Origin: Streptomyces bikiniensis | GTDB taxonomy: Bacteria > Actinomycetota > Actinomycetes > Streptomycetales > Streptomycetaceae | Reading direction: 5' to 3' | Length of the DNA: 64,000 bases | NCBI GenBank assembly: GCA_000716465.1 | Contig: JNWL01000008.1 | Location: forward strand, 62,001 to 126,000 | Part shown: one piece after another, positions 8,156 through 15,210 of the stretch | Position numbering within the stretch: position 1 is the first letter of the stretch | How the letters are laid out: every line of letters starts with the position of its first letter | Notes under the pieces: generated by a model | What the model saw: only the letters and a program-made list of their open reading frames with translations | Told to the model about the DNA's origin: nothing | Databases searched by the model: none | Program-made: the position numbers and the translations under genes

Positions 8156-8506
8156 TCAGGAAGCGGTCCGCGCCTCCGCGAGCCGGTCCAGGCGCCGGTG
8201 GCCCCAGTCCGACAGGGGGCCGAGCAGTTCGGACAGTTCGCGCCCGGGGCCCGTCAGCGAGTAGACGGTCTTCGGCGGCAGGACGTCGTGTGCCTCGCGG
8301 TGCACGAGGCCGTCCTCCGCCATCTCCCGCAGCGCCTGCGTCAGCACCTTCTCGCTGAGCCCGGGGAGCTTGCGGCGCAGTTCACCGGGCCGGTGCGGCC
8401 CGGACTCCAGCATCCACAGCAGCGCCGTCTTCCACTTGCCGTCGATCACGGAGATCGCCGCGGTGACACCGCAGACGTCCGTGTCCTGGCCCCGGCGGCT
8501 CGTCAT
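8156..8506 (-). CDS. HxlR-family transcriptional regulator
   Basis: 116-residue winged-helix regulator of the HxlR/YodB class. Conserved motifs: DVCGVTAAISVIDGKWKTAL (the Cys near residue 12 is the redox/electrophile sensor in several relatives), RRKLPGLSEKVLTQALREM and YSLTGPGREL. Start ATG 8506. Only 57 bases separate it from the divergent oxidoreductase at 8564, which it presumably controls in response to a reactive or aldehyde-like signal (inference from the family). Confidence 0.9.
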   Translation of the reverse strand: MTSRRGQDTDVCGVTAAISVIDGKWKTALLWMLESGPHRPGELRRKLPGLSEKVLTQALREMAEDGLVHREAHDVLPPKTVYSLTGPGRELSELLGPLSDWGHRRLDRLAEARTAS

Positions 8507-8563
8507 GCGCGCCCCTCTCCTCGCTCGGTCACGTATTCACTTCATGACAAAGGAACCACAGCC

Positions 8564-9475
8564 ATGCCTTCTTCCCCGCAGCCGAACCCCGATCGGCGCC
8601 CCGCCCCCCTCTCCGTCACCGTCCTCGGCCTCGGGCCGATGGGCCGGGCCCTGGCCGGCGCGTTCCTGGCCGCCGGAGTGCGGACCACCGTCTGGAACAG
8701 GACCCCCGGCCGGGAGGGCGACCTGGTCGAGCGGGGCGCGGTCCTCGCCGCGAGCGCCGAGGAGGCGGTCGCCACGAGCGGTCTGACGGTGGTCTGCCTG
8801 GTCAACTACGACGCCACCGACTCCGTGCTGCGCCGCCCGGAGGTCACGGCCGCGCTCAAGGGCCGGACGGTGGCGAACCTGAGCGCCGACACCCCGGAGC
8901 GGGCGCGCGACACCGGCCGCTGGGCGGAGGAGCACGGCATCGGGTACCTGGACGGCGCCATCATGACCCCGACCCCGAGCATCGGCACGCCCGGGGGCGT
9001 GTTCCTCCACAGCGGCCCCGAACCGCTCTACGCAGAGCACCGGCCGGTGCTCGACGCGCTGGGCGGCTCCCACTCGCACCTGGGCGAGGACGTCGGGCGG
9101 GCCGCCGCGTACGACCTCGCGCTGCTCGACCTCTTCTGGACGGCGATGTCGGGGTACGTCCACGCCCTCGCGCTCGCCCGCGCGGAGGGGGTGACGGCCC
9201 GGGAGCTCGCGCCGTTCGCGCAGGGCATCGGGGCGATCCTGCCGCCGCTGTTCCAGGAGTGGGCGGAGGACGTGGACACCCGTACGTACTCGGGCGAGGG
9301 CAACCCGGTCACCTCGGGCCTGTCGACCATGGAGCACGTCGTGCACGCCGCCGAGGGCCACGGGCTCGACGCGAGCGTCATGCGCGCCACGGCCGCCCTG
9401 GCCCGCCGCGCCGTGGACCGGGGCCACGGCGCGGACGGCTTCACCCGCGTGACGGAGCTCCTGGACCTGCGCTGA
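8564..9475 (+). CDS. NAD(P)-binding oxidoreductase, imine-reductase / beta-hydroxyacid dehydrogenase type
   Basis: 303-residue cytosolic dehydrogenase. Rossmann motif GLGPMGRALAGAFLAAG (about 23-39) followed by VWNRTPG, which favours NADPH; long C-terminal helical domain with AAAYDLALLDLFW, where imine reductases place the catalytic Asp/Tyr. Imine reductases and 3-hydroxyisobutyrate dehydrogenases share this fold, so the substrate is open. ATG 8564 follows AAAGGAACC. Its divergent HxlR neighbour is the likely regulator. Confidence 0.85.
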   Translation: MPSSPQPNPDRRPAPLSVTVLGLGPMGRALAGAFLAAGVRTTVWNRTPGREGDLVERGAVLAASAEEAVATSGLTVVCLVNYDATDSVLRRPEVTAALKGRTVANLSADTPERARDTGRWAEEHGIGYLDGAIMTPTPSIGTPGGVFLHSGPEPLYAEHRPVLDALGGSHSHLGEDVGRAAAYDLALLDLFWTAMSGYVHALALARAEGVTARELAPFAQGIGAILPPLFQEWAEDVDTRTYSGEGNPVTSGLSTMEHVVHAAEGHGLDASVMRATAALARRAVDRGHGADGFTRVTELLDLR

Positions 9476-9489
9476 GGGGCGCGGCGGGC

Positions 9490-9590
9490 CGGTCGCGGCG
9501 CGCCGGGCGGATCGCGGCGCGCCGGGCGGGGCCGTCGGCGCCGGGCGGGCGGATCGCGGCGCGCCGGGCGGGCGGGGCCGTCAGCGCCGG
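9490..9590. repeat. Imperfect tandem GC-rich duplication overlapping the SIS gene 3' end
   Basis: A roughly 40-bp unit containing GATCGCGGCGCGCCGGGCGG then GGCCGTCxGCGCCGG is present near 9510-9546 and again at 9552-9590, with a partial copy from 9490. The last copy holds the stop codon of the SIS gene (9581-9583). It fills the gap between two convergent genes and may serve as a terminator or be slippage-prone filler. Confidence 0.6.
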
Positions 9591-10336
9591 TAGAAGATCC
9601 GGTCCCCGTACTCCGTCATCACGCGCCCGTTCCACTCGTGCCCGCCGTCCACGTTCCCCGAGCGCAGCAGCGGCGGCTCGATGCCGCGCCGGACGAGCTC
9701 CTCGGCGGCGGCGGCCATCATGGCCTGCATGAGGGCGCTGGTGACGACGGTGGACGCGGGCGCGAAGGGGGCCTCGATGCCCTCGTGGGTCAGCTCGGCG
9801 TCCCCGACGGCGATCCGGGAGTCGAGGACGACGTCGCAGTGGTCCTTGAGGTACGTCCCCGAGACGTGCCGGGACTTCGTCTCCGTCGCGTACGCCACCG
9901 AGGTGACCCCGATGACGGTGAGGCCGAGCGCGCGGGCGTTCATGGCCATCTCGACGGGCAGGGCGTTGCGCCCGGAGAGGGAGATGACGATCAGGACGTC
10001 CCCGGCCCTGGCGGGGGAGGAGTCGAGGACCGCGCCCGCGAGGCCGTCGACCCGCTCCAGGGCGGAGCCGAGCGTGGCCGGCATGACGTCGACGCCGACG
10101 ACGCCGGGGACGGCGAGCAGGTTCATGAGGGCCAGGCCGCCGGCCCGGTAGACGACGTCCTGCGCGGCGAGGGAGGAGTGGCCCGCGCCGAACGCGAAGA
10201 GCCGGTTGCCGTTCGCGACGGCCTCGGCGATGGCCTCTCCGGCGGCGGCGATCTCGGCGGAGTCACCGTCGCGCACCTCCTGGAGCAGGCCGATCGCGGC
10301 GTCGAAGAACTGTCCGGCCAGCTTGCTCTCGCCCAT
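9581..10336 (-). CDS. SIS-domain sugar-phosphate binding protein (UPF0309-like)
   Basis: 251-residue protein with a single SIS fold: AFGAGHSSLAAQDVVYRAGG (about 48-67) and VLIVISLSGRNALPVEMA (about 114-131) make the phosphosugar-binding loops. It resembles the MurNAc-6-P etherase / phosphoheptose isomerase superfamily but lacks enough markers to name a reaction. ATG 10336 is preceded by AAGGAG. It is divergent from the iron regulator dmdR1. Confidence 0.82.
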   Translation of the reverse strand: MGESKLAGQFFDAAIGLLQEVRDGDSAEIAAAGEAIAEAVANGNRLFAFGAGHSSLAAQDVVYRAGGLALMNLLAVPGVVGVDVMPATLGSALERVDGLAGAVLDSSPARAGDVLIVISLSGRNALPVEMAMNARALGLTVIGVTSVAYATETKSRHVSGTYLKDHCDVVLDSRIAVGDAELTHEGIEAPFAPASTVVTSALMQAMMAAAAEELVRRGIEPPLLRSGNVDGGHEWNGRVMTEYGDRIFYRR

Positions 10337-10499
10337 CGCGGCGGCTCCTTCTCGTCGTGGTCGCCGATCACGGTGCGGTCTGGACCATTGCTCTGTCAAT
10401 ACCGCCTCCGGGGCCCCCTCACCCCGGCGAGGCCCGGTTGTCCGCCCGATGCGTCAGAATTGGTGCCAGGGCCAGCGCACGACTCATCGAGGGGCACGT

Positions 10500-11189
10500 A
10501 TGTCCGGACTGATCGACACCACGGAGATGTATCTCCGCACCATCCTCGAACTTGAGGAGGAAGGCGTGGTCCCCATGCGCGCCCGGATCGCCGAGCGGCT
10601 CGACCAGAGCGGGCCGACGGTGAGCCAGACGGTGGCCCGGATGGAGCGCGACGGCCTGGTGGCCGTGGCGAGCGACCGCCATCTGGAGCTCACCGACGAG
10701 GGGCGCCGCCTCGCCACCCGCGTGATGCGCAAGCACCGCCTCGCGGAGTGTCTGCTGGTCGACGTGATCGGCCTGGAGTGGGAGCAGGTCCACGCCGAGG
10801 CGTGCCGCTGGGAGCACGTCATGAGCGAGGCCGTGGAGCGGCGGGTCCTGGAGCTGCTGCGGCACCCGACGGAGTCGCCGTACGGGAACCCGATCCCGGG
10901 CCTGGAGGAGCTGGGCGAGAAGGCGGAGGCCGAGGCCTTCCTGGACGACTCGATGGTCTCCCTGGCGGACCTGGACGCGAGCGGCGGCAAGACGGTGGTC
11001 GTGCGCCGGATCGGCGAGCCGATCCAGACGGACGCCCAGCTGATGTACACCCTGCGGCGCGCGGGCGTGCAGCCCGGCTCCGTGGTCTCCGTCTCGGAGT
11101 CCGCGGGCGGCGTCCTGGTGGGCAGCAGCGGCGAGGCCGCCGAGCTGGACCCGGAGGTCGCGGCGCACGTCTTCGTCGCGAAGCGCTGA
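10500..11189 (+). CDS. dmdR1: Iron-dependent DtxR/IdeR-family repressor
   Basis: 229-residue metal-dependent repressor. N-terminal winged helix (residues 1-65, IAERLDQSGPTVSQTVARME), dimerisation domain with the metal ligands in CRWEHVMSE (Cys and the E-H pair of DtxR site 2) and the early Met10, and a C-terminal SH3/FeoA-like domain (150-229). Length and the C-terminal domain separate it from MntR. In Streptomyces the orthologue DmdR1 represses siderophore genes under iron sufficiency. ATG 10500 follows GAGGGG. No clear iron box was found just upstream. Confidence 0.92.
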   Translation: MSGLIDTTEMYLRTILELEEEGVVPMRARIAERLDQSGPTVSQTVARMERDGLVAVASDRHLELTDEGRRLATRVMRKHRLAECLLVDVIGLEWEQVHAEACRWEHVMSEAVERRVLELLRHPTESPYGNPIPGLEELGEKAEAEAFLDDSMVSLADLDASGGKTVVVRRIGEPIQTDAQLMYTLRRAGVQPGSVVSVSESAGGVLVGSSGEAAELDPEVAAHVFVAKR

Positions 11190-11205
11190 GGTTCCGTCGT
11201 ACGGA

Positions 11206-11240
11206 GGTGAGGGGCGTCCGCCGGTCGGGCGCCCCTCACC
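11206..11240. terminator. Hairpin terminator after dmdR1
   Basis: 11-bp perfect stem (GGTGAGGGGCG at 11206-11216 with 11230-11240) and a 13-base loop, between the convergent dmdR1 and the membrane protein gene at 11270. Confidence 0.65.
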
Positions 11241-11269
11241 GCTGCCCGGCCCCGGTCACCACCCGGCGC

Positions 11270-12034
11270 TCAGAGGTACGGGGCGAGGACGCCCCACAGG
11301 CCGAGCGCGAGCAGGGCGAGCGCGCCGAGCATGCCGAAGCCGTTCTTCAGGACCACGACGACGAGCGGGGCCCGGGGCGCGTGGCGGCTCGGATGCCGCG
11401 GGTCGTAGACGACGTGGATGTGCTGCGTCGGGCGGTTGCGCGCCTCCTGGGAGTACTCGTTGCCGTGGGTGTCGGTGAACTGGTAGTAGTCCGACTTCTT
11501 TCCGTTCGGGAAGTACTTCGCGGTGGCGACGACGGTGACGCCGCGCCGGGCGAGCACCACCCGGTCGGCGATGGTGGCGGCGGCTCCGAGCACGCTGCCG
11601 AGACCGATGAGCGTCCCGAGCGCCGCGAAGAAGGAGATGAAGGCCGTGTTGCCGCCGTGGGCGACGGCGGTCCACCAGACGTAGGCGACGTAGAGGCCGG
11701 CGAAGGCCGCGCCTCCGGCGAACAGCCACCACGTCCGCACCCCGTGCTCGTCCTCGACGGTGACGAGGGCGCTGCCGGCCGGGTCGCGTTCCTCGGGCAG
11801 GGCGGCGGTGAGGGCGTCGTGGAACAGGGTGGTGGCGGTCGCGTTGCCGCCGTGGATCCAGTGGTCCGCCCCGTCGGTCAGGGTGACCCTGAGCGTGGTG
11901 TCGTTCTCCCGGTGGACCTCCCGGACGACGGCGAGGGGGATTTCCTTGCGCCGGCTGACCGTCGTGACGACGAGCCGGTCGGGTTCGAGGACCGCGGATT
12001 CGTCCGCCTTGGCGAGTACCTGATGTGAGAGCAC
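11270..12034 (-). CDS. DUF3592-like membrane protein of unknown function
   Basis: About 254 residues. The N-terminal half is soluble (LEPDRLVVTTVSRRKEIPLA, a PH-like strand pattern); three hydrophobic segments follow (WWLFAGGAAFAGLYVAYVWW, SFFAALGTLIGLGSVLGAAA, GFGMLGALALLALGLWGVLA), with a soluble DUF3592-type loop (AKYFPNGKKSDYYQFTD) between the last two. GTG at 12034 was chosen because the conserved-looking part begins LSHQVLAKAD; an in-frame ATG at 12115 is possible. A CGGTCC-GT-GGACCG palindrome covers the start region. Function unknown. Confidence 0.65.
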   Translation of the reverse strand: MLSHQVLAKADESAVLEPDRLVVTTVSRRKEIPLAVVREVHRENDTTLRVTLTDGADHWIHGGNATATTLFHDALTAALPEERDPAGSALVTVEDEHGVRTWWLFAGGAAFAGLYVAYVWWTAVAHGGNTAFISFFAALGTLIGLGSVLGAAATIADRVVLARRGVTVVATAKYFPNGKKSDYYQFTDTHGNEYSQEARNRPTQHIHVVYDPRHPSRHAPRAPLVVVVLKNGFGMLGALALLALGLWGVLAPYL

Positions 12035-12245
12035 GGTCCGTGGACCGACGAACGGACGATCGGGTTGTACGGAAGCGGGGCACGGATCCGTACCGGTGCG
12101 GGCGCTCCCGGGCAACGGGCCGCCGTGCGACCCGGTTTACGTCGGAATGGCCCCGCCCGCCCCTCCGGCGTGCCACGCTGGTACGAGCCCGGGCGTGGAG
12201 GGGGTGGGGCCGTGAGGGCCGTGAACGACGCCACTGACGACAGAG

Positions 12246-12354
12246 GGCCCCGGCGCCCTAGGGCGCCGGGGCCTGTCCTCCCCGGTCACGACCTGGAGCC
12301 CCGAGCTCTCAAGGTCGTTCCCCTCGGACCGTTTTTCCCCGAGCGGTCCGCCTC
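12246..12354 (-). ncRNA. Candidate small RNA with three hairpins
   Basis: Lies in a 464-bp gene-free gap (12035-12498). On the minus strand a -35 TTGACG (12383-12388) and -10 GATCTT (12361-12366), spacer 16, predict a start near 12354. The transcript would then contain CGGACCG/CGGTCCG (12325-12331 with 12344-12350), ACGACCT/AGGTCGT (12288-12294 with 12312-12318) and a perfect 28-bp palindrome (12246-12273) as a terminator-like end. No convincing reading frame covers it. A plus-strand leader for the hydrolase is the alternative. Confidence 0.4.
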
Positions 12355-12440
12355 CCGCTCAAGATCTCCCCTCGGTCACGGGCGTCAATCCTTGAGGCCT
12401 GTCACTCGAACGAGGGGTGTTGGGTGGCAGAAGAGCATTT

Positions 12441-12456
12441 TCGAATGCGAGTTCGA
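12441..12456 (+). promoter_or_regulatory. LexA/SOS-box-like operator at the hydrolase promoter
   Basis: TCGAATGCGAGTTCGA matches the actinobacterial LexA consensus TCGAAC-N4-GTTCGA at 11 of 12 defined positions. The possible -10 GATACT (12455-12460) overlaps it, so bound LexA would block transcription of the hydrolase starting at 12499. A small hairpin GCATT-TTCG-AATGC (12435-12448) overlaps the same site. Confidence 0.5.
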
Positions 12457-12498
12457 TACTCTGGCGAGGTCCGACGGAAAAGAGGGGGTGCCGGAGAC

Positions 12499-13509
12499 AT
12501 GGCGCGACGACTCGACGTCACCGGGGCCGACGGCGTCCGGCTGACGGCCTGGGACCACACGCCCGGGCCCACGGGCGACGGCACCACGGGCTGGGACGCC
12601 CCCGGCCGGAGCGTCACCGCTCAAGCGCCCGGGGGCGGCGGCACCGTCGCCCTCCCCGGCATCCTCCCGCAGCCCGGCCCCGCCCGGGGCGCCGTCCCTC
12701 GCCCGGCCGGCCGCCCCGCGCCGGAGGTCCACCGGGCCCCCGCCCCCGGCGTGTTGCTGCTCCACGGGCTGATGGGCCACGCCGGTCACTGGGCCCGGGC
12801 CGCGAGCCGCCTCACCGGCGGGCACCGGCTGGTCGCCCTCGACCAGCGCGGCCACGGCAGCAGCGAGAAGCCCGCCGCGGGACCCTTCACGCGCGAGGCG
12901 TACGTGGCGGACGCGGCCGCCGTGGTCGAGCAGCTCGGCCTCGGCCCCGTGACCCTGATCGGCCACTCCATGGGCGCCCTGACGGCCTGGCAGCTCGCCG
13001 CCGAGCGCCCGGACCTGGTCCGCGCCCTCGTCATCTGCGACATGCGGGCCTCCGCGCTCGGCGCGGCCTCGCAGCGCGCCTGGCAGGACTGGTTCCGGAC
13101 CTGGCCGACGCCCTTCCCGTCCCTGGAGGCCGTGCACCGCTGGTTCGGCGCCGAGGACCCCTGGGTGGAGACCCCGAACCCGGCCAGGGGCGCCTTCTTC
13201 GCCGAGGTGATGACCGAGCACGCGGACGGCTGGCGCCCGGTGTTCGACCCGGAGCAGATGCTGACCTCCCGCGAGACCTGGGTCCACGACGCCCACTGGG
13301 ACTCGCTCGCCCAGGTCCGCTGCCCGACCCTCGTCCTCCGGGGCCTGGACGGCGAACTGGGCCGCGCGGAGGCCCAGGAGATGGTCCGGGTCCTCCCCCA
13401 CGGGGAGTACGCGGAGATCCCCGACGCCGGCCACCTCCTCCACTACGAACACCCGACCGCCTGGCACGAGGCCGTGGAGCCCTTCCTGAACGGCGTGCTG
13501 ACCCCGTAG
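12499..13509 (+). CDS. Alpha/beta-fold hydrolase
   Basis: 336-residue cytosolic esterase-like hydrolase. Oxyanion motif LLLHGLMGHAGHW (about 76-88), nucleophile elbow GHSMG (Ser about residue 156), acid in the LDGE region, and catalytic His in DAGHLLHYEHP near the C-terminus. A Pro/Gly-rich 40-residue insertion follows the first strand. ATG at 12499 is preferred over in-frame starts at 12424 and 12445 because it has a GGAG/GGGGG purine stretch and the fold begins at once. The LexA-like box at 12441 suggests damage-inducible expression. Confidence 0.82.
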   Translation: MARRLDVTGADGVRLTAWDHTPGPTGDGTTGWDAPGRSVTAQAPGGGGTVALPGILPQPGPARGAVPRPAGRPAPEVHRAPAPGVLLLHGLMGHAGHWARAASRLTGGHRLVALDQRGHGSSEKPAAGPFTREAYVADAAAVVEQLGLGPVTLIGHSMGALTAWQLAAERPDLVRALVICDMRASALGAASQRAWQDWFRTWPTPFPSLEAVHRWFGAEDPWVETPNPARGAFFAEVMTEHADGWRPVFDPEQMLTSRETWVHDAHWDSLAQVRCPTLVLRGLDGELGRAEAQEMVRVLPHGEYAEIPDAGHLLHYEHPTAWHEAVEPFLNGVLTP

Positions 13510-13537
13510 GGCCCGGCAGAAGACGGGATCGGCGGGC

Positions 13538-13810
13538 TCAGTGCGCGCGGGCCGGCCGCTTCCGCGCCTCCGCCCTCACGTCCCCGAACCGCTCGTCCTC
13601 GTCGGCCGCCGACCGGGCGACCGACTCGGGGGTGAGTTCGCACCCGAAGGCGCGGGGAAACGGACGGTCCTCGAAGCAGGAGTTCACCAGCGGGTCGTGA
13701 TCCTCCTCCTCGTGGTGGTCGAGGAAGTCCTCCGAGTTCCACCACCTCCTGCCGTCGCACCGGAAGACACCGCCGGCCAGGTGGAGGGTCGCGCCGCTCT
13801 CCTCGCCCAC
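13538..13810 (-). CDS. Small acidic hypothetical protein, possibly a 5'-truncated remnant
   Basis: 90 codons from GTG 13810, rich in Asp/Glu/His (NSEDFLDHHEEEDHDPLVNS). No family recognised. The frame stays open upstream of 13810 with protein-like composition (RPNGEPRSTV) but no ATG or GTG, and an IS-end-like sequence lies at 13877, so this may be the 3' part of a gene that lost its start. Confidence 0.4.
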   Translation of the reverse strand: MGEESGATLHLAGGVFRCDGRRWWNSEDFLDHHEEEDHDPLVNSCFEDRPFPRAFGCELTPESVARSAADEDERFGDVRAEARKRPARAH

Positions 13811-13876
13811 GACGGTCGAGCGCGGTTCGCCGTTCGGGCGTGAAGCCGGACGCCGTCCGCCATGGCGCGAGCCCAG

Positions 13877-13894
13877 GGCCCGTTTCAGAAGTGG
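13877..13894 (+). repeat. IS-end-like sequence A
   Basis: GGCCCGTTTCAGAAGTGG matches the right end of the cassette at 17158-17175 (complement) at 13 of 18 positions and shares the GTTTC..AAG.GG pattern. It has no CTAG beside it and no partner end was found, so it would be a solo relic. Confidence 0.35.
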
Positions 13895-13906
13895 TCTTCC
13901 GAGGTG

Positions 13907-14221
13907 TCAGTGGGCGTTGCGCTCGGCGGCGGCGTGCCACCAGCGGGGTGGCGACGGGTTCGTGGCCCTGGCGGTCGGCTGGTCGGGATGCAGCCCGAGC
14001 CGTCGTAGTGCGTCGGGGTGGACCCGGACGGTGAACCAGCCTTTCCAGTGGCCGTCAGGGCCGAGGCCGCAGGACAGGTCCCAACGGACTTCGTCCGGAG
14101 CGAACGGCATCCAGTCGACGCCCCGGTCACGCAGTCAAGCGCGGACGGCGGCCATCGGGTGGAGGCGGCCGAGGTTCTCGTAGGCCGCGACGGTGATCCA
14201 GTCGGTGCTCGTGGTGTCCAT
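13907..14221 (-). pseudogene. Hypothetical gene interrupted by an in-frame TGA
   Basis: Starting at ATG 14221 the frame reads MDTTSTDWITVAAYENLGRL, then a TGA at 14135-14137 (codon 29), then continues in the same frame for 75 codons (LRDRGVDWMPFAPDEVRWDL ... ) to a TGA at 13907. Protein-like sequence on both sides means a single CGA-to-TGA change broke a 104-residue protein, or a sequencing error. Reinitiation at the ATG inside (14110) could make a 67-residue fragment. The family is not recognised; the Trp-rich body looks like a small globular protein. Confidence 0.65.
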
Positions 14222-14252
14222 GGCGATCATGATGCCGCCCGGTCCGCCCGGT

Positions 14253-14693
14253 TCACCAGGCGGGCCGGATCGGCCCCGGTGGGGTGAGTCGGGCGAGGTC
14301 CGTGACGAGGGCGCCGAAGCGCTCCTCGCCCAGTGCCTCCCGCCAGGGTGCGACGGCCTCCCGGGCCGCCCGGTCGGCGGCCCGCGTGGCGGCGAGCCCG
14401 GAGCCGGTCAGGGCCAGGAGCTTGGCGCGGGCGTCGCGGGGGTGCGGGCGCCGCTCCACGTACCCCTTGCGGACCAGTTCCTCGACGAGCTGGGCGGCGG
14501 CCTGCTTGGTCACCCCCAGGTGCGCGGCCAGGTCGGCGGTGGTGGCGTCGCCCCGGGAGATCCGGGCGAAGGCGAAGCCGTGCGCGGGCCGCAGGTCCTC
14601 GAACCCCTCCCGGGCCACGCGGGTGTGGATCTCCTGCACCAGGTGGCCGGAGAGGGCCAGCACGAGCGAGGAGAAGGCCAGGGCGTCGTCCAT
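14253..14693 (-). CDS. MarR-family transcriptional regulator
   Basis: 146-residue winged-helix regulator. HTH at about 50-85 (TTADLAAHLGVTKQAAAQLV) and wing with RRPHPRDARAKLLALT. Start ATG 14693. It is divergent from the cupin gene, with two 15-17 bp palindromes filling the 67-bp gap, so it very likely represses both genes and is released by a small ligand. Confidence 0.9.
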   Translation of the reverse strand: MDDALAFSSLVLALSGHLVQEIHTRVAREGFEDLRPAHGFAFARISRGDATTADLAAHLGVTKQAAAQLVEELVRKGYVERRPHPRDARAKLLALTGSGLAATRAADRAAREAVAPWREALGEERFGALVTDLARLTPPGPIRPAW

Positions 14694-14710
14694 GCCCTTG
14701 ACTATAACTC

Positions 14711-14747
14711 GACAAGTTGCTTGTCTTTATGGACAAGCCGCTTGTCC
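14711..14747. promoter_or_regulatory. Tandem MarR operators
   Basis: GACAAGTTGCTTGTC (14711-14725) and GGACAAGCCGCTTGTCC (14731-14747) are near-identical palindromes with centres 21 bp apart, i.e. two helical turns on the same DNA face. A minus-strand -10 TATAGT (14701-14706) abuts the first site; TTGACT at 14698-14703 could be a plus-strand -35. Confidence 0.75.
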
Positions 14748-14760
14748 AAAGGAGCTCACC

Positions 14761-15135
14761 ATGCCCTTCATCCGCGCCGACGACGCCGTCGTGCACGAGA
14801 TCCACGGCGTCCGCTTCGTCTCCTACGTCCGTACGGACACGGGCGGCCGGGACCTGGCCGCCTGGCGCGGCGAGGTCCCCGCCGGCACGTCCGGCCCGGC
14901 CCATGTGATCAGCCGCGAGGAGGCGTTCTACGTCCTGTCCGGCCGCCTGTGCCTCACCGTCGACGGCGAGAGCGCCGAACTCGCCGCCGGTGACGCGGCG
15001 GTGGCCCCGGCGGGCTCCCGCCTGGCGGTCGCCAACACGACCGACCGCCCCGCCCACATGTGGGTCACCACCCGTACCGGCCTCACCGCCGAACTCCCCG
15101 ACGGCACCACCCTCGCGCCGCCCTGGGCCCGCTAG
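14761..15135 (+). CDS. Single-domain cupin protein
   Basis: 124-residue cupin. Motif 1 region around GPAHVISREEAFYVLSGRL and motif 2 around AVAPAGSRLAVANTT; the metal-binding His/Glu set is only partly present (H-x3-E-E), so catalysis is uncertain. Start ATG 14761 has GGAG at ideal spacing. Controlled from the divergent MarR operators. Its TAG stop is part of the CTAG at 15132-15135 that borders the cassette described at 15132-17179. Confidence 0.85.
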   Translation: MPFIRADDAVVHEIHGVRFVSYVRTDTGGRDLAAWRGEVPAGTSGPAHVISREEAFYVLSGRLCLTVDGESAELAAGDAAVAPAGSRLAVANTTDRPAHMWVTTRTGLTAELPDGTTLAPPWAR

Positions 15136-15210
15136 GCCGTGTATCGAAAGTGGATCCGAGTTGTGAATGATCAAGGTTCATGGGTCTCTTGCCCGCACGG
15201 GCTCGCCGAA

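Noticed and set aside
10337..10499. Iron box controlling dmdR1
   Set aside because: No sequence close to the DtxR/IdeR consensus palindrome was found in this gap.
12065..12544. 159-codon plus frame through the hairpin region
   Set aside because: It crosses the palindromes and the hydrolase start in another frame; no homology-like motif and no ribosome site.
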